Positions 5,749-6,018 of a stretch of DNA of 6,018 nt are shown here, one piece after another. Numbering within the stretch: the first letter of the stretch is position 1; each line of letters starts with the position of its first letter. The stretch comes from Globobulimina sp. (lineage: Eukaryota > Foraminifera > Rotaliida): positions 1-6,018 of the forward strand of contig PIVH01000377.1 of assembly GCA_003354225.1 (NCBI GenBank). The letters run 5' to 3'. The notes under the pieces are model-generated. The model was not told the origin of the DNA and did not search any database. It was given only the letters and a program-made list of their open reading frames with translations. A program made the position numbers and the translations under genes.

Positions 5749-6018
5749 ATGAACAATGCTGCCAGGAAAAGACGGTCCCAATTATTAGTAAGTGGATACG
5801 TTAGAAAATGTTGGTAAAATATGTTGTGGTTATTATCATAATATATTATTATCCTTAAATAAAAAAGTTTTGATCTTTTTGTGTTGTGTTTTGTCTGTCA
5901 TATACAAATATATTTTAATAAATAAATAAGATATATTGTTTTGGAAGGAATGCAGTGTATCAATGTGGCAATGGTTCAGATAAAACTGTATATTTACCAC
6001 AACCAAACGAAACATTAA
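5749..6018 (+). CDS. Candidate first exon, intron and partial second exon of a plus-strand gene
   Basis: An ATG at 5749, in the context GGAACAATG, opens a short basic frame (MNNAARKRRSQLL) that ends at position 5787, exactly before GTAAGT. After a candidate intron the frame resumes at 5931 in phase 0 and is open to the window end for 29 codons, including NAVYQCGNGSDK and TVYLPQPNETL, which look protein-like. The gene would continue to the right and transcribe away from the retrotransposon. I do not recognise the product. The call rests on a consensus donor, an in-phase junction and an upstream TATA-like box; the coding pieces are short, so chance is a real alternative. An unspliced reading stops at 5815-5817 after 22 codons. 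Confidence 0.35.
5788..5930 (+). other. Candidate spliceosomal intron (143 bp)
   Basis: It starts with the consensus donor GTAAGT and ends in AATAAATAAATAAG, with a branch-like TTTAAT about 10-15 bases before the acceptor AG. It is strongly AT-rich with T-runs and includes a perfect 12-bp palindrome (ATAATATATTAT, 5838-5849). The acceptor AAG is less usual than TAG or CAG, but it is the only AG nearby that joins the two open frames in phase 0 with the long downstream frame. Acceptors at 5955 or 5979 would give a different frame that ends at 6016-6018. Confidence 0.35.

Noticed and set aside
5954-5979. Alternative intron acceptors (GCAG ending at 5955, TCAG ending at 5979)
   Set aside because: The acceptor motif is better, but they put the second exon in a frame that stops at 6016-6018, while the frame after 5930 stays open and looks more protein-like. 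This is not excluded.

Overview
This window looks like a piece of an AT-rich, intron-containing eukaryotic genome carrying most of the 5' half of a non-LTR (LINE-type) retrotransposon, which reads right to left. The main evidence is an open frame on the minus strand that runs off the left edge. It contains a clear apurinic-type endonuclease (EEP) domain: the metal-site Asn, a GDFNAR motif and an S-I-I-D-Y motif occur in the right order and spacing. In these elements that domain sits directly before a reverse transcriptase, which would lie to the left of position 1. The host cannot be named from this sequence. An early-diverging fungus is one guess, based on composition, the short putative intron and the element type; no diagnostic host gene is present.

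Layout on the minus strand, right to left. About 5335-5138 is an open leader with no ATG in the frame. ORF1 runs 5137-2084 (1017 residues from its first ATG). It has an Asn/Thr/His-rich N-terminus, a basic Pro/Ser segment, a large unrecognised central region, a Cys/His cluster that could bind two zinc ions, and a repetitive acidic C-terminus. Five bases after the ORF1 stop codon comes the first possible ATG of ORF2 (2078), in the -1 frame. ORF2 stays open to position 1, at least 692 codons. Its first ~140 codons are a low-complexity, pyrimidine-rich and hydrophobic stretch. About 315 codons of unrecognised basic sequence follow, and then the endonuclease.

Layout on the plus strand. About 5336-5740 is AT-rich and lacks the strand bias of the element, so the 5' end of the element may lie near 5335. 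At 5653 there is a TATA-like box. At 5749 an ATG opens a 13-codon reading frame that ends exactly at GTAAGT. A frame starting after an AG at 5930 is open to the window end and joins it in phase. This is a plausible but unproven first exon, intron and partial second exon of a host gene diverging from the element.

ORF1 and ORF2 are both free of stop codons, so this copy may be young or selected for coding capacity. ORF1 presumably coats or escorts the element RNA. The ORF2 endonuclease would nick the target for reverse transcription. The least explained parts are the very large ORF1, the long pre-endonuclease region of ORF2, the Glu-to-Asp change in the endonuclease, and the tight ORF1-ORF2 junction.
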